Source: Actinomycetota bacterium
GTDB taxonomy: Bacteria; Actinomycetota; Geothermincolia; Geothermincolales; RBG-13-55-18
NCBI GenBank assembly: GCA_013178005.1
Contig: JABLXL010000026.1
Coordinates: 1 to 62,448, forward strand
Reading direction: 5' to 3'
DNA length: 62,448 bases
Part shown: positions 34,928-45,299 of the stretch, in pieces
Numbering within the stretch: the stretch's first letter is position 1
Layout: the number at the start of each line of letters is the position of its first letter
Position numbers and translations under genes: made by a program
Notes under the pieces: generated by a model
The model's database searches: none
What the model was told of the DNA's origin: nothing
Seen by the model: only the letters and a program-made list of their open reading frames with translations

Positions 34928-34961
34928 GCCAGTTACCTCTCGTATCCTTGCCGGCCTGCGC

Positions 34962-35915
34962 CTATTCCTCCTTGGAGCGCAGGGAAAGCCCTTTCTTGGC
35001 GAGTTTTTCCTTGACGTCCTCGATGGAGCGCGCCCCGAAGCTGCGCAGCGCCAGAAGGTCGTCCTCCGTCTTCTCTATCAATTGACCCAGGGTGCTGATG
35101 CCTCCGCGGTGCAGGCAATTGAGCACGCGCACCGGCAGCTCCAGCTCCTCGATTGGTTCCTGGTGCACCTTCCCGGCTCCCGTCTGCGCAGGAGCTCCGA
35201 ATATGCCCCCCTCTTCCGCCATCCCCTCTTCCTCCGCCAGGGACGAGAAAATGGCGACATGCCCGGAGAGCACCTGCGCGGCCTTCACCAGCGCCTCTTG
35301 GGCGCTGATGCTGCCGTCGGTGTGAACGTCAAGGATGAGGCGGTCGTAGTCGGTGCGCTGCCCCACCCTGGTGTTTTCGACCTGGTAGGAAACGCGAACC
35401 ACGGGCGAGAACATGGCGTCGAGGGGAATGGTGCCCGCCACCTCGCGGTACCCTCCCATCTGCTCCGCGGCCACGTAACCGCGGCCCTTCCGCGCCACCA
35501 TCTCCGCCTTCAACTTCCCCTTGCCGTTAAGGGTGCATATCTTGAGGTCCGGGTTGATGATCTCCACCTCCGCCGGAACCTGTATATCCCCCGCGGTGAC
35601 CGTTTTCGGTCCCGTCACGTCCAGGTAGAGCGCGTGGGACCCCTCTCCCTCCACCTTCAGGATCACGCTCTTGAGGTTGAGGATGATGTCCATGGTGTCC
35701 TCTTTGACTCCCTCGATGGTGGTGAACTCGTGCACCACTCCCTCGATGCGCACCGAGGTTATCGCCGCCCCCGGAATGGACGAGAGCAACACGCGGCGCA
35801 TGGAGTTACCCAGCGTGTGCCCGAGCCCCCTCTCGAGGGGCTCCACTATAAATCTGCCGTAGGAGTCCTCAAGCTTGTCCACCACGACATGGGGTTTCTG
35901 CATCTCAAGAACCAA
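34962..35915 (-). CDS. rpoA: RNA polymerase alpha subunit
   Basis: A 317-residue alpha subunit. The N-terminal assembly domain (about 1-230) has [27 protein letters not shown] in pieces as expected; the C-terminal domain (about 255-310) keeps the DNA-contacting pattern VRVLNCL with Arg and Asn at the E. coli R265/N268 positions. The frame upstream is not homologous. TTG at 35915 with GGAGGG eight bases before it is the best start; an ATG four codons later is too far from the ribosome site. A second alpha-CTD-like module occurs at the end of RpoC. Confidence 0.97.
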   Translation of the reverse strand: MVLEMQKPHVVVDKLEDSYGRFIVEPLERGLGHTLGNSMRRVLLSSIPGAAITSVRIEGVVHEFTTIEGVKEDTMDIILNLKSVILKVEGEGSHALYLDVTGPKTVTAGDIQVPAEVEIINPDLKICTLNGKGKLKAEMVARKGRGYVAAEQMGGYREVAGTIPLDAMFSPVVRVSYQVENTRVGQRTDYDRLILDVHTDGSISAQEALVKAAQVLSGHVAIFSSLAEEEGMAEEGGIFGAPAQTGAGKVHQEPIEELELPVRVLNCLHRGGISTLGQLIEKTEDDLLALRSFGARSIEDVKEKLAKKGLSLRSKEE

Positions 35916-35983
35916 GGCCAGTTCCCTCCTTGTACCGGCCCGCCCACGCGGACCCGCCTTGACCGAAAATCCACCGTATATAT

Positions 35984-36610
35984 TTACTTGGAATAGAGCT
36001 CCACGATAAGGTGCTCCTTGATGGGGAGCTCTATGTCCTCGCGCTTGGGCTGCGCCGCCACCTCCACCCGCCGCTTGTCCAGGTCCACCTTCAGCCACGG
36101 CACGACCGGGCGTCCCTCGGCGTACTTGACCGCCTGCAGCACGCGCATGGCGTCCTTGCTCTTCCCCTTTATCTCCACCACGTCTCCCACCCTCAACTGG
36201 TAGGAGGGGATGTTGACCTTGCGTCCGTTCACCGTAACGTGCCCGTGACGCACGAGCTGCCTGGCATCCTTGCGGGAAGTGGCCATACCTCCCCGGTAGA
36301 CCACGTTGTCAAGCCTGGTCTCCAGGAGGAAGAGCAGGTTCTCGCCCGTGATGCCCTTCTGGCGCGAGGCCTTGCCGTAATAGCGACGGAACTGCCTTTC
36401 CAGCACGCCGTAGATGCGCTTGGCCTTCTGTTTCTCGCGCAACTGCAACAGGTACTCCGTCTCCTTGACCCTGCCTCGGCCGTGTTCGCCGGGCGGGTAA
36501 GGCCGCCTTTCCATGGCGCACTTGTCGCTCTCACAACGCGGCCCCTTGAGGAAGAGTTTCTCGCCCTCCCTCCGGCACTGCTTGCACGATGGATCGGTGT
36601 TCCTCGCCAT
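35984..36610 (-). CDS. rpsD: 30S ribosomal protein S4 (zinc form)
   Basis: A 208-residue S4, a primary 16S rRNA binder. C9, C12, C26 and C31 form the N-terminal zinc site (the C+ form). The S4 RNA-binding domain is in the second half ([21 protein letters not shown]). It is placed between rpsK and rpoA as in many Gram-positives. In other bacteria S4 represses its own operon; no such site was identified. Confidence 0.97.
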   Translation of the reverse strand: MARNTDPSCKQCRREGEKLFLKGPRCESDKCAMERRPYPPGEHGRGRVKETEYLLQLREKQKAKRIYGVLERQFRRYYGKASRQKGITGENLLFLLETRLDNVVYRGGMATSRKDARQLVRHGHVTVNGRKVNIPSYQLRVGDVVEIKGKSKDAMRVLQAVKYAEGRPVVPWLKVDLDKRRVEVAAQPKREDIELPIKEHLIVELYSK

Positions 36611-36622
36611 CTCCTCGCCCCT

Positions 36623-37024
36623 CTACACTCTTCTTCTCTTCTTGGGCCGGCAGCCGTTGTGTGGCTGCGGCGTTTCGTCGGTTATGCTGGCCACCTCGAG
36701 GCCGTTGGCCTGCAGGGTCCTGATTGCGGTCTCGCGTCCCGAGCCCGGTCCCTTCACGAAGACGTCCACCCTCTTCATGCCGAAATCCTGCGTCGCCTTC
36801 CTGGCCACGTTCTCCGCCGCCTGCTGCGCGGCGAAAGGCGTGCTCTTGCGCGAGCCCTTGAACCCCACCGTTCCCGAGCTGCTCCAGGTCAGGGTATCGC
36901 CGTTCTTGTCCGTTATGGTGATGATGGTGTTGTTGAAGGTCGACTTGATGTGTGCCTCACCATGCAGCACCGTCTTTTTCTCTTTCCTCTTGCCTCTTCC
37001 TCTTCCCCTCGCAGGCCTGGCCAA
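36623..37024 (-). CDS. rpsK: 30S ribosomal protein S11
   Basis: A 133-residue S11 with the basic N-terminus and the [15 protein letters not shown] segment. The C-terminus ends with the conserved [11 protein letters not shown]. The start is TTG at 37024, seven bases after GGAGG. Confidence 0.97.
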   Translation of the reverse strand: MARPARGRGRGKRKEKKTVLHGEAHIKSTFNNTIITITDKNGDTLTWSSSGTVGFKGSRKSTPFAAQQAAENVARKATQDFGMKRVDVFVKGPGSGRETAIRTLQANGLEVASITDETPQPHNGCRPKKRRRV

Positions 37025-37070
37025 ATCTCAACCTCCTGTAAATCCGCTTCGCCTCGCGTCAGCGCCCAGC

Positions 37071-37445
37071 CTACTTCTTCTTCCTCTTCACGCCCACCGT
37101 CTTGCGCGGGCCCTTGCGGGTGCGGGCATTGGTGTGGGTGCGCTGTCCGCGTACCGGCAGACCCACGCGGTGGCGCAGTCCCTGGTAACACCCGATCTCC
37201 ATCTTGCGCTTGATGTTCTGGGCCACCTCGCGCCTCAGGTCTCCTTCCACCTTGAGGTTCTGGTCTATGTAGCTGCGCAGGCGCACCACCTCCTCGTCGG
37301 TGAGGTTGCGCACCTTGGTGTTCGGGTCGATACGGCAGTTGTTGAGGATGTCCTTGGAGGTGGACCTGCCCACCCCGTAGATGTAGGTGAGAGCTATCTC
37401 CACCCTCTTGTCCCTGGGAAGATCAACGCCTGCTATACGCGCCAA
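37071..37445 (-). CDS. rpsM: 30S ribosomal protein S13
   Basis: A 124-residue S13 beginning [20 protein letters not shown] and ending in a basic KKRKK-type tail that reaches tRNA. Conserved [15 protein letters not shown] is present. The TTG start has GGAGG nine bases upstream. It follows rpmJ by 21 bases. Confidence 0.97.
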   Translation of the reverse strand: MARIAGVDLPRDKRVEIALTYIYGVGRSTSKDILNNCRIDPNTKVRNLTDEEVVRLRSYIDQNLKVEGDLRREVAQNIKRKMEIGCYQGLRHRVGLPVRGQRTHTNARTRKGPRKTVGVKRKKK

Positions 37446-37466
37446 CTCAACCTACCTCCTCCGGGC

Positions 37467-37580
37467 CTATCCCTGCCGCTGCTTATGTCGCGGGTTCTGG
37501 CAGATCACCAGCACCTTGCCGTGACGGCGGATGATCTTGCATTTGTCGCACATCTTCTTGACCGATGCCCTTACCTTCAT
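37467..37580 (-). CDS. rpmJ: 50S ribosomal protein L36 (zinc form)
   Basis: A 37-residue L36 with C11, C14, C27 and H32 forming its zinc site. Translated from the sequence between infA and rpsM, it reads [15 protein letters not shown] and ends RHKQRQG. The order infA-rpmJ-rpsM is standard. Confidence 0.96.
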   Translation of the reverse strand: MKVRASVKKMCDKCKIIRRHGKVLVICQNPRHKQRQG

Positions 37581-37610
37581 CTCGTACGCGACCTTTCCAT
37601 TCCTTACCGC

Positions 37611-37832
37611 TCACTTGTACCTGTACACTATCCTTCCCCGGGTCAGGTCGTAGGGGGAGATCTCCACCACCACCTTGTCGCCGGGAAGGATGCGTATGTA
37701 ATGCATCCTCATCTTGCCGGAAATATGCGCCAGTATCTTGTGTCCGTTCGCCAGCTCCACCTTGAACATGGCGTTGGGAAGCGGCTCCAGCACGGTTCCC
37801 TCGACCTCTACGGCGCCTTCTTTCCTGGCCAA
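37611..37832 (-). CDS. infA: Translation initiation factor IF-1
   Basis: A 73-residue OB-fold protein that occupies the A site during initiation. It has [17 protein letters not shown] and the conserved [16 protein letters not shown]. The TTG start has GGGGAG upstream. The 106-base gap to map is AT-rich and holds a TATAAA box at 37896-37901 on the minus strand with no good -35; a promoter here is possible but unproven. Confidence 0.97.
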   Translation of the reverse strand: MARKEGAVEVEGTVLEPLPNAMFKVELANGHKILAHISGKMRMHYIRILPGDKVVVEISPYDLTRGRIVYRYK

Positions 37833-37938
37833 TCCTCACTCTCCCCACGCTTCCGACCCCGACCGGGTGGCGCGCATAAATTTTTCACACCAGAATTTAT
37901 ATACTAACAAAGCCTTTCGTATTAGTCCAATCGACACC

Positions 37939-38688
37939 TCAGGGCAGTGTCAGTATCACCGGCCCTTCCTCCGTGACGGCCACGGTATGCTCGAAGTGCG
38001 CGGACAGCGTTCCGTCCACGGTGCGCACCGTCCAGCCGTCCTCCCCGTCCACCTCCACCTCGTAGCTTCCCTCGTTGACCATGGGCTCCAGCGCGAAGGT
38101 CATCCCCGTCTCCAGCGAGGGACCCCTGCCTGCGGGTCCGAAGTTGGGTATCTGCGGCTCTTCGTGCATCTCCTTGCCTATCCCGTGTCCCACGAACTGC
38201 ACCACCACCGAGAAGCCCCCGGCCTCCACCGTGCGCTGGATGGCGTTGGAAACGTCTCCCAGGCGGTTTCCCCGCCGGCAGGCCCGTATCCCCGCCTCCA
38301 GGGCGTCCTCCGTCACCCGCATCAGCCTCCTGGCCACCTCGCTTATCTCTCCCACCGCGTAGGTGCGCGCCGCGTCGGCGTGGTAACCGTCCAGGATGAC
38401 TCCCACGTCCACCCCGACTATATCCCCTTCCCTCAGGCGCTCGCGCCCGGGGATACCATGCACTACCACATCGTTGACGGAGGTGCATATGGAGGCGGGG
38501 AATCCCCGGTACCCGAGGAAAGAGGGGGTTCCTCCCCGCTCCCTGATATACGCGTCCGCCAGCTCGTTCAGGTTATCGGTCCTCGTGCCCGGCTTGATGT
38601 GCTTCTCCAGCATGTCGAGCACGCCCGCCACCACGCGACCGGCCTCGCGCATCTTCGCTATCTCTTCGCGCGACTTCCTTATGATCAT
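37939..38688 (-). CDS. map: Methionine aminopeptidase, type I
   Basis: A 249-residue metalloenzyme that removes N-terminal methionine from nascent proteins. The metal ligands are in DVGVILDGYHADAART, FVGHGIG, EPQIPN and the C-terminal TVAVTEEGP region. It follows adk by 22 bases. The adk-map-infA-rpmJ order is widespread. Confidence 0.96.
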   Translation of the reverse strand: MIIRKSREEIAKMREAGRVVAGVLDMLEKHIKPGTRTDNLNELADAYIRERGGTPSFLGYRGFPASICTSVNDVVVHGIPGRERLREGDIVGVDVGVILDGYHADAARTYAVGEISEVARRLMRVTEDALEAGIRACRRGNRLGDVSNAIQRTVEAGGFSVVVQFVGHGIGKEMHEEPQIPNFGPAGRGPSLETGMTFALEPMVNEGSYEVEVDGEDGWTVRTVDGTLSAHFEHTVAVTEEGPVILTLP

Positions 38689-38710
38689 GCGTCCTTCCGT
38701 CCGCCGGCCC

Positions 38711-39355
38711 TCACTTATCCACCACCGCGCGGATCTCCTGCAGCACTTCCTCCATGGAAGCCGCGCCGTTTATGTTCCGCAACAGCCCCTCGCGCTGGTA
38801 GTAATCGATGAGAGGGCTGGTCTTGGCCTCGTACTCGCGCAGGCGGGCGCGCACCGTGTCCTCCCTGTCATCGTCCCGGCAGTAGAGCTCGCCGCCGCAG
38901 GCGTCGCAGGTGTCCTCGCGCGCCGGGGGATCGAACACGAGGTGGAAGACCTTTCCGCAGGAACGGCAGGTGCGTCGCGCGGTGAGCCTCTGCACCACCA
39001 CTTCCTCCGGGACCTGCACGTTGAGGACGTGGTCGATGGCCTTGCCCGTCTCCGCCAGCATGGCCTTCAAGGCGTCCGCCTGGGCCGCGGTGCGCGGGAA
39101 CCCGTCCAGAATGAACCCCCGGTCGCAATCGGGCTCCGCCAGCCTGTCACGCACGATGCCGATGACCACCTCGTCCGGCACCAGCTCCCCGCGGTCCATG
39201 TATTCCTTGGCCTTACGTCCCAGCTCCGTGCCTCGCTTGAGATTGTCACGGAAGATGTCGCCGGTGGAGATGTGCGGCACGCCGTAGATTGAGCTTATCC
39301 TCTCGGCCTGCGTCCCCTTCCCCGCGCCCGGCGGGCCAAGCAGCACAAGGTTCAT
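38711..39355 (-). CDS. adk: Adenylate kinase (zinc LID form)
   Basis: A 214-residue kinase equilibrating AMP, ADP and ATP. The P-loop GPPGAGKGT is at residues 7-15. The LID holds four cysteines (C130, C133, C150, C153), so it binds zinc as in many Gram-positive enzymes. It lies between secY and map. Confidence 0.97.
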   Translation of the reverse strand: MNLVLLGPPGAGKGTQAERISSIYGVPHISTGDIFRDNLKRGTELGRKAKEYMDRGELVPDEVVIGIVRDRLAEPDCDRGFILDGFPRTAAQADALKAMLAETGKAIDHVLNVQVPEEVVVQRLTARRTCRSCGKVFHLVFDPPAREDTCDACGGELYCRDDDREDTVRARLREYEAKTSPLIDYYQREGLLRNINGAASMEEVLQEIRAVVDK

Positions 39356-39386
39356 TCCCGTTAAACCTCCCCCATTCTCGCGGCCT

Positions 39387-40655
39387 CTACCTCAGGAATC
39401 CCTCGTAATGGCGCATCTGCAGCTGCGCCTCGATCTGTTTCATGGTCTCCAGGGCCACCCCCACGATGATCATGATCGCGGCCCCGCCGAAGGGTATCTG
39501 CCTGGTTCCGAAGAAATAGAACATCACCGCGGGCAGCAGGGCGATGGCGGCCAGGGCGATGGAGCCCGGCAGGGTGATGCGGTTGATGACCTTGCCGAAA
39601 TACACCGCGGTGGGAGTGCCGGGCCGGATGCCGGGCACGAAGGCGCCGTACTTCTTGAGGTGTTCCGCCTGCGTGTAGGGATCGAAGACTATATAAGTGT
39701 AGAAGTAGGCGAAGAAGATGATCATCCCGGTGTAGATGACGAAATACAGCCAGCCCTGGGTAAGCGTCTCCGCGAAACCCTTAAGTCCGGGGATGAACTG
39801 CGCCAGCATGGTGGGGAAGAAGATCACCGACGAGGCGAAGATGATGGGGATGACGCCGGAGGTGTTTATCTTCAGGGGTATGTAAGTGGTGCCCCCCATG
39901 GTCATGCGCCTCCCCCTTATCTGCTTGGCGTACTGCACCGGGATGCGCCGCTCCCCCTGGTCGAGGTAGATCACGGCCACGATCACCCCGAGCGACATCA
40001 CCACGGAGATGATGATGCCGTAAACGATGCTGCCGTAACGGAGGTCCGTCTGGGTGATGAGGGTTTTGAACTCATTGGGGACGCGGGCGATGATGGAGAC
40101 GAAGATGAGGATGGACATGCCGTTGCCGATGCCGCGTTCGGTGATGAGCTCTCCGAACCACATGAGCAGGGCCATGCCCGCGGTCAGGGTGACGATGATG
40201 ATGATGCCCTTGAGCCAGGTGAACTGGACGATGGGGGTCCCGTCCACGTCCTGCCGCGAGAAGGTGTACACCAGCCCGATGGACTGCATCAGGGCCAGCC
40301 CCAGGGTCAGGTAGCGGGTCACCTGGGTTATCTTCCTGCGCCCGGATTCGCCTTCCTCCTGCCATTCCTTCAGCTTGGGGATGACCGCCACGAGCATCTC
40401 CATGATGATCGCCGCGGTGATGTAGGGCATGATGCCCAGCCCGAAGATGGCGAGTTGCGCCAGTGCGCCCCCGGAGAAGAAGTTGAGGAAACCGAGCACA
40501 CCTCCCTCCTCCACCAGCTTTCCCAGCGCCTGGGTGTTGACGCCGGGGGAGGGGATGGCGCTTCCCACGCGGTAGAGGAGGATGATGAGGAGGGTGAATA
40601 ATATCTTGCGGCGCAGGTCCGCCACCTTGAAGATGTTGCGGAAGGTTCGGAGCAA
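39387..40655 (-). CDS. secY: Preprotein translocase subunit SecY
   Basis: A 422-residue ten-helix membrane channel for protein export. The first cytoplasmic segment, the plug region after helix 1 (SPGVNTQALG) and the basic C5 loop (VQYAKQIRGRRM) are typical. The TTG start has GAGGTGG six bases upstream. It directly follows rplO. Confidence 0.97.
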   Translation of the reverse strand: MLRTFRNIFKVADLRRKILFTLLIILLYRVGSAIPSPGVNTQALGKLVEEGGVLGFLNFFSGGALAQLAIFGLGIMPYITAAIIMEMLVAVIPKLKEWQEEGESGRRKITQVTRYLTLGLALMQSIGLVYTFSRQDVDGTPIVQFTWLKGIIIIVTLTAGMALLMWFGELITERGIGNGMSILIFVSIIARVPNEFKTLITQTDLRYGSIVYGIIISVVMSLGVIVAVIYLDQGERRIPVQYAKQIRGRRMTMGGTTYIPLKINTSGVIPIIFASSVIFFPTMLAQFIPGLKGFAETLTQGWLYFVIYTGMIIFFAYFYTYIVFDPYTQAEHLKKYGAFVPGIRPGTPTAVYFGKVINRITLPGSIALAAIALLPAVMFYFFGTRQIPFGGAAIMIIVGVALETMKQIEAQLQMRHYEGFLR

Positions 40656-40656
40656 A

Positions 40657-41100
40657 CTATACCACCTCTGCGCTTCCCCCGGAGGCCTCGATCTTCGCCG
40701 CGGCCCCCCGGGTGAAAGCGTGCGCCCTCACCGTGAGCCTGCGTTCGAGCTCTCCCCTTCCCAGGATTTTCACTTCCTTGTCCAGTTTACGGATCATCCC
40801 CTTCTCCACCAGGGCTTCGGGGGTTACAACATCCCCGTCAGAGAAGGCGTTGAGCGCCTCCACGTTCACGAGGTGGAACTCCTTCTTCGATCGCGGTTTG
40901 AACCCGCGCAGCTTGGGCACCCTGCGCTGCAGCGGCATCTGCCCGCCCTCGAACCCGATGCGGGTCTTGCCACGCGCCTTCTGGCCCTTCATGCCCCGGC
41001 CACTGGTCTTGCCGTGCCCGGAGGACCTTCCCCTGCCCACCCGCTTGGGGGCATGGGTGGAACCCTCCGCCGGCCTCAGGTCGTTTATCTTGAAGGTCAT
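40657..41100 (-). CDS. rplO: 50S ribosomal protein L15
   Basis: A 147-residue L15 from ATG 41100: MTFKINDLRPAEGSTHAPKR, then the glycine- and arginine-rich RGRSSGHGKTSGRGMKG. The frame extending to 41163 adds residues that are not conserved. It ends one base before the secY start. Confidence 0.97.
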   Translation of the reverse strand: MTFKINDLRPAEGSTHAPKRVGRGRSSGHGKTSGRGMKGQKARGKTRIGFEGGQMPLQRRVPKLRGFKPRSKKEFHLVNVEALNAFSDGDVVTPEALVEKGMIRKLDKEVKILGRGELERRLTVRAHAFTRGAAAKIEASGGSAEVV

Positions 41101-41159
41101 TGGCGTCTCTCCCCTCAACCTGTGCGCGTCACGCCCGGGTCGCGCGGACCGGGCGCGTG

Positions 41160-41354
41160 TCAATCCAACCTTTCCACCTTCACCAGGTGCCGTACCCTCT
41201 CGATCATCCCCAGGATCTCGGGCGTCTCCCTCTGCTCCACGGAGTGGTTAAGCCTCTTCAGGCCAAGGGCGCGCACCGTGCGCTTCTGCTTGAGTTGCCT
41301 TCCAATGGGGCTGCGCACCAGGGTTATCCGCAGCCTGCCCCCCTGCGCGCTCAT
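41160..41354 (-). CDS. rpmD: 50S ribosomal protein L30
   Basis: A 64-residue L30 with [20 protein letters not shown] and the short C-terminal strand. Its ATG overlaps the rpsE stop by four bases, as is common. Confidence 0.95.
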   Translation of the reverse strand: MSAQGGRLRITLVRSPIGRQLKQKRTVRALGLKRLNHSVEQRETPEILGMIERVRHLVKVERLD

Positions 41355-41863
41355 GCCTCCACCGCCTTCTCGGCTTTGCGCGCCTGCGCGATTCTCATCC
41401 TGGCCACCTCGCGCGTGCGGCTGATGGACTTGAGCCCCTGCACCGTCGCCTTGACCACGTTCACGGGGTTGCGCGACCCGTAGGCCTTGGTCAGGACGTC
41501 CTGCACCCCCGAGAGCTCCATAACCGCCCTCACCGGCCCGCCGGCGATCACCCCGGTGCCCTCGCTTGCCGGCTTGAGCAGCACGCGGGAGGACTCGTAT
41601 TTCCCCACCACCTGGTAAGGAATGGTGGTCCCGCGCGTGGGAACCTTGAATAGGTTTCTCTTCGCCCTCTCGACGCCTTTCTGGATGGCCAGCGGCACCT
41701 CGCGCGCCTTCCCGTATCCGTATCCCACCACGCCGGCCTTGTCCCCGACCACCACCAGGGCGGTGAAGCTGAACCTCCGGCCTCCCTTCACCACCTTGGC
41801 CACGCGGTTTATATCTATGACTCTTTCCTCCAGCTCAAGGACGGTCGGGTCTATCTTGGGCAT
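41351..41863 (-). CDS. rpsE: 30S ribosomal protein S5
   Basis: A 170-residue S5 from ATG 41863 (GGAGG six bases upstream). The double-stranded RNA-binding part has [18 protein letters not shown]; the decoding-fidelity loop and [11 protein letters not shown] follow. The extra residues up to 41890 are not conserved. Confidence 0.97.
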   Translation of the reverse strand: MPKIDPTVLELEERVIDINRVAKVVKGGRRFSFTALVVVGDKAGVVGYGYGKAREVPLAIQKGVERAKRNLFKVPTRGTTIPYQVVGKYESSRVLLKPASEGTGVIAGGPVRAVMELSGVQDVLTKAYGSRNPVNVVKATVQGLKSISRTREVARMRIAQARKAEKAVEA

Positions 41864-41900
41864 CTGCAACCTCCGCGCTTCATCTCGCACTCTCTCCGTA

Positions 41901-42263
41901 TCAGAACTCCAGGCCGCCTTCCCGCGCTCCTTCGGCCAGGGCCTTCACCCGCCCGTGGTAGAGGTTGCCTCCGCGTTCGAAGACCACCCTCTCCACTCCC
42001 TTCTCGCGGGCTCTGACCGCCACCAGGCGGCCCACTTCCCTCGCGACTTCCGTCTTGCTCTTGCCGTCGAGCTCCAGGCCCTTCTCCATCGAGCAGGCGC
42101 TGGCCAGCGTGTGGCCGGCGACGTCGTCGATAACCTGCGCGTAGATGTGCCGGTTGCTCCGGAACACGGACAGCCTGGGGCGTTCCGGCACGCCGCTTAT
42201 CTTCTTGCGCACCCGCTTGCGCCGGCGCGCCCTTCCCGCCTCTCTGGTATGGTTTTTCTTCAT
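41901..42263 (-). CDS. rplR: 50S ribosomal protein L18
   Basis: A 120-residue 5S rRNA-binding protein. The basic start [17 protein letters not shown] is followed by the conserved [18 protein letters not shown]. It lies 35 bases after rplF. Confidence 0.97.
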   Translation of the reverse strand: MKKNHTREAGRARRRKRVRKKISGVPERPRLSVFRSNRHIYAQVIDDVAGHTLASACSMEKGLELDGKSKTEVAREVGRLVAVRAREKGVERVVFERGGNLYHGRVKALAEGAREGGLEF

Positions 42264-42298
42264 CTCGCTTTCACTCTCTCTGGTCCCCGGCAGCGACC

Positions 42299-42835
42299 CT
42301 ATGCGGAGGTCTTGCCGGCCTTGCGCCTGATCTGCTCTCCCGCGTACCGCACTCCCTTGCCCTTGTAGGGGTCGGGCTTGCGCAGGGCCCTGATCTTGGC
42401 CGCCATCTGCCCCACCTGCTGCTTGTCAACGCCCTTGATGCGCAGCTTGGTCGGGGTCACCACCTCGAACTCGATGCCCTCCGGCGCCTTAACCAGCACC
42501 GGGTGGGAGAATCCGAGGCTCAGCTCTATGTCGCGGTCGCGGGCCACCGCGCGGTAGCCGACGCCGTGTATCTCCAGGTTCTTCTCGAAACCGTTGGTAA
42601 CGCCTTCCACCATGTTCGCCAGGAGGGAGCGCGTGAGGCCGTGCAGGGAACGGTGGAATCCCGAGTCCGAGGGGCGCTTGACGAGGACCTTGTCCTCCTC
42701 CATCTCGATGCTCATGTCCGGGTGGAACTCGCGCGAGAGCTCTCCCTTGGGGCCCTTTACCGTCACCCTCGCGCCCTCTATCTTGACCTCCGTCCCCGGC
42801 GGAACGGTTATGGGCATTCTTCCGATCCTTGACAA
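42299..42835 (-). CDS. rplF: 50S ribosomal protein L6
   Basis: A two-domain 178-residue L6. Family members begin MSRIGRxPI, which places the start at the TTG at 42835, six bases after GGAGG; another TTG two codons earlier is too close to that site. The C-terminal GxDKQxVGQxAAxIR and [14 protein letters not shown] segments are present. Confidence 0.97.
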   Translation of the reverse strand: MSRIGRMPITVPPGTEVKIEGARVTVKGPKGELSREFHPDMSIEMEEDKVLVKRPSDSGFHRSLHGLTRSLLANMVEGVTNGFEKNLEIHGVGYRAVARDRDIELSLGFSHPVLVKAPEGIEFEVVTPTKLRIKGVDKQQVGQMAAKIRALRKPDPYKGKGVRYAGEQIRRKAGKTSA

Positions 42836-42857
42836 TTCCAACCTCCGCTTCTTTTCC

Positions 42858-43256
42858 CTACCACACGTATGCTATGACCTCTCCGCCCACGTTGAGTTCC
42901 CGCGCCTCGCGGTCGGTGATGACCCCCTTGGAGGTGGAGATGATGGCAATCCCCAGCCCCCCGAGGACGCGGGGCAGTTCGGTCCTCTTGCTGTAAACGC
43001 GCAGGCCCGGTTTGCTGATGCGCTTGATGCCGTTGATAAGCTGCTCGCGGTTGGGCCCGTATTTCAAGGTCAACCTCAGGTTGTCGTAGCTTTCCCCCTT
43101 GACGACCTCGAAATCCTCGATGAAACCCTCCCGCTTGAGTATCTCCGCGATGGAAAGCTTGATGCCGGAATAGGGCATCTCCACCCTCTCGTGCCGGGCG
43201 GCGCTGGCGTTCCTCACGCGGGTCAACATGTCCGCTATGGGATCGGTCATGGTCAT
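42858..43256 (-). CDS. rpsH: 30S ribosomal protein S8
   Basis: A 132-residue S8: [13 protein letters not shown] start and the C-terminal [21 protein letters not shown]. In other bacteria it represses the spc operon by binding near rplE; no matching hairpin was looked for in detail. Confidence 0.97.
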   Translation of the reverse strand: MTMTDPIADMLTRVRNASAARHERVEMPYSGIKLSIAEILKREGFIEDFEVVKGESYDNLRLTLKYGPNREQLINGIKRISKPGLRVYSKRTELPRVLGGLGIAIISTSKGVITDREARELNVGGEVIAYVW

Positions 43257-43271
43257 CGTCAGTCTGCCTCC

Positions 43272-43457
43272 TTACCAGCTGGACTTGGTTATTCCCGGTA
43301 CCTCGCCCTCGTGCACCAGCTCGCGCAGGCATACGCGACAGAGGTCGAACTTGCGGAAATACCCGCGCGGCCGCCCGCAACGCTTGCACCGGTTGTAGGC
43401 CCGGGTGCTGAACTTGGGAGGTCTCTTCTGCTTGGCGATCAGCGATTTCTTTGCCAT
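43272..43457 (-). CDS. rpsZ: 30S ribosomal protein S14, zinc type (S14Z)
   Basis: The 61-residue short form, with C24, C27, C40 and C43 for zinc. It begins [16 protein letters not shown] and ends GITKSSW. The longer open frame to 43757 is a shadow of rplE. This is the Gram-positive in-cluster version. Confidence 0.97.
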   Translation of the reverse strand: MAKKSLIAKQKRPPKFSTRAYNRCKRCGRPRGYFRKFDLCRVCLRELVHEGEVPGITKSSW

Positions 43458-43468
43458 GCGGCCTCTCC

Positions 43469-44035
43469 TTATTTCCTGGCGCGGAAGGGCATGCCAAGGG
43501 CTTCCAGCAGGGCAAGCCCCTCCTCGTCCGTCGACGCCGTGGTCACGATGGTGATGTCCATGCCCCTCACGCGGTCGATATCGTCGTAATCGATCTCCGG
43601 GAAGACCAGTTGCTCGTCCAGGCCCATGTTGTAGTTTCCCCTGCCGTCGAAGGACTTGGGGTTGAGGCCCCGGAAGTCCCTGACCCGCGGGATGGCCAGC
43701 GAGACGAGGCGGTCCAGGAACTCGTACATGCGGTCCCCGCGCAATGTAACCTTGCAACCCACGGACATCCCGGTGCGCAGCTTGAACCCCGCCACCGACT
43801 TGCGGGCGCGGTTCAGCTTCGCCTTCTGGCCCGTGATCACCGCCAGGTCCTTCATGGCCCCGTCGATGGCCTTGGGATCGTGGGCTCCTTCCCCCACGCC
43901 CATGTTCACCACGATCTTCTCCAGCCGGGGCACCTGCATGTCGTTGCGGTAGCCGAATTTTTCCTTTAGCGCCGGGAGGACCTCCCCGCGGTATCTCTCC
44001 TTCAACCTGGGCACCGTTCTTCCTTCCTTGGCCAC
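43469..44035 (-). CDS. rplE: 50S ribosomal protein L5
   Basis: A 188-residue 5S rRNA-binding protein with the [15 protein letters not shown] opening and the [16 protein letters not shown] segment. The start is GTG with AGGAGAG upstream. Confidence 0.97.
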   Translation of the reverse strand: MAKEGRTVPRLKERYRGEVLPALKEKFGYRNDMQVPRLEKIVVNMGVGEGAHDPKAIDGAMKDLAVITGQKAKLNRARKSVAGFKLRTGMSVGCKVTLRGDRMYEFLDRLVSLAIPRVRDFRGLNPKSFDGRGNYNMGLDEQLVFPEIDYDDIDRVRGMDITIVTTASTDEEGLALLEALGMPFRARK

Positions 44036-44045
44036 TGTATCTCTC

Positions 44046-44369
44046 CTAATCGAGGTCAGCGCCGCACTTGCGGCAGATACGCCTCTTCACTCCCTCGCCG
44101 TCGAAGCGGTATCCCACCCGCACGGCGCGGCCGCAGCTGTCACATACCAGGGCGACGTTGGAGACGTGTATCGGGGCCTCCTTGGTGGCTATGCCTCCCT
44201 GGGGGTTTTCCTGTGTCGGCCGCTGGTGCTTCTTTACCAGGTTGACCCCCTCGACGATAACCCTCCGCTTCTCGGGGATGCTCCTGAGCACCTTTCCCTG
44301 CTTGCCACGGTACTTGCCCGTGAGCACCTCCACCTTGTCTCCCCTTCTTATCTTCATGCTTCCGCCCAT
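44046..44369 (-). CDS. rplX: 50S ribosomal protein L24 (with zinc ribbon)
   Basis: A 107-residue L24. The KOW motif [20 protein letters not shown] is near the start, and the C-terminus has C76/C79 and C99/C102. The first ATG (44369) has AAGGAG eight bases upstream; an internal ATG four codons later is an alternative. Confidence 0.96.
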   Translation of the reverse strand: MGGSMKIRRGDKVEVLTGKYRGKQGKVLRSIPEKRRVIVEGVNLVKKHQRPTQENPQGGIATKEAPIHVSNVALVCDSCGRAVRVGYRFDGEGVKRRICRKCGADLD

Positions 44370-44391
44370 TTCCTCTTCTCCTTGACTGCCC

Positions 44392-44760
44392 CTAAAGCAC
44401 TTCCGGGGCCAGCGAGATTATCTTCATGAATTTCTTTTCCCGCAGCTCCCTTGCCACCGGGCCGAAGATGCGCGTTCCGCGCGGGTCCTTGGCCTCGTTG
44501 ATGATCACCACCGCGTTTTCGTCGAACTTGATGTAGGAGCCGTCCTGCCTGCGGCGTTCCTTCTTGGTGCGCACCACCACCGCCTTCACCACGTCGCCCT
44601 TCTTCACCGCGCCGCCCGGGGTGGCGACCTTCACCGTCCCCACCACGATGTCCCCCACGTAGGCGTAGCGGCGCTTGCTCCCGCCCAGGACCTTGATCAC
44701 CAGCAGCTCCCTCGCGCCGGTGTTGTCGGCGATTCTTACTCGCGATTCCGCCTGTATCAT
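44392..44760 (-). CDS. rplN: 50S ribosomal protein L14
   Basis: The canonical 122-residue L14: [19 protein letters not shown] start and the [24 protein letters not shown] end in segments. First gene of the classical spc order. Confidence 0.98.
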   Translation of the reverse strand: MIQAESRVRIADNTGARELLVIKVLGGSKRRYAYVGDIVVGTVKVATPGGAVKKGDVVKAVVVRTKKERRRQDGSYIKFDENAVVIINEAKDPRGTRIFGPVARELREKKFMKIISLAPEVL

Positions 44761-44790
44761 CTTCTTCCTCCGAATCGCGGCCCGGGACCG

Positions 44791-45051
44791 CTACTCCGCC
44801 TTTTCCACTATCTCCACCAGGCGCCAGCGCTTGGTGCGCGAGAGGGGCCTGGTCTCCATGATCCGCACCAGGTCTCCGACCCGGCACTGGTTCTCCTCGT
44901 CGTGCGCCGTGTACTTCTTGCTGCGGCGCACGATCTTGCCGTAAAGCGGATGGGGCATGCGCGTCTCCACCTTGACCACGATGGTCTTGTCCATCTTGTC
45001 CGAGACCACCGTGCCCACCCTGACCTTTCTCCGGCTCGTCCTCTCCGCCAT
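44791..45051 (-). CDS. rpsQ: 30S ribosomal protein S17
   Basis: OB-fold S17 with [24 protein letters not shown] 45051 gives 86 residues, the normal size. The frame is also open from ATG 45084, which overlaps the rpmC stop as TGATG and would add 11 residues; coupling favours that start and family length favours the shorter one, so this end is uncertain. Confidence 0.94.
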   Translation of the reverse strand: MAERTSRRKVRVGTVVSDKMDKTIVVKVETRMPHPLYGKIVRRSKKYTAHDEENQCRVGDLVRIMETRPLSRTKRWRLVEIVEKAE

Positions 45052-45083
45052 AAGCTCGGTTTCCCTTCTTCTCCCTACCGTCA

Positions 45084-45299
45084 TCAGGAAGCTTCCTCGC
45101 TCAGCTCGCGCTCCCTGATGACCGTGCAGATACGCGCTATGTCCTTCCTGGTCTCGAGGATCCTGCTGGTGTTGTCGAGCTGGCCCGTGGCCGCCTGAAA
45201 ACGCAGGTTGAACAGCTCCTCCTTGGCCTCCTTCAACTTCGCCAGCAGTTCCTCGTAGGAATAGTCCCGCAGCTCCCTCGCCTTCACCTCATTCACCAC
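45084..45299 (-). CDS. rpmC: 50S ribosomal protein L29
   Basis: A 71-residue helical hairpin protein near the exit tunnel: [29 protein letters not shown] in segments. The GTG start overlaps the end of rplP by 11 bases. Confidence 0.96.
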   Translation of the reverse strand: MVNEVKARELRDYSYEELLAKLKEAKEELFNLRFQAATGQLDNTSRILETRKDIARICTVIRERELSEEAS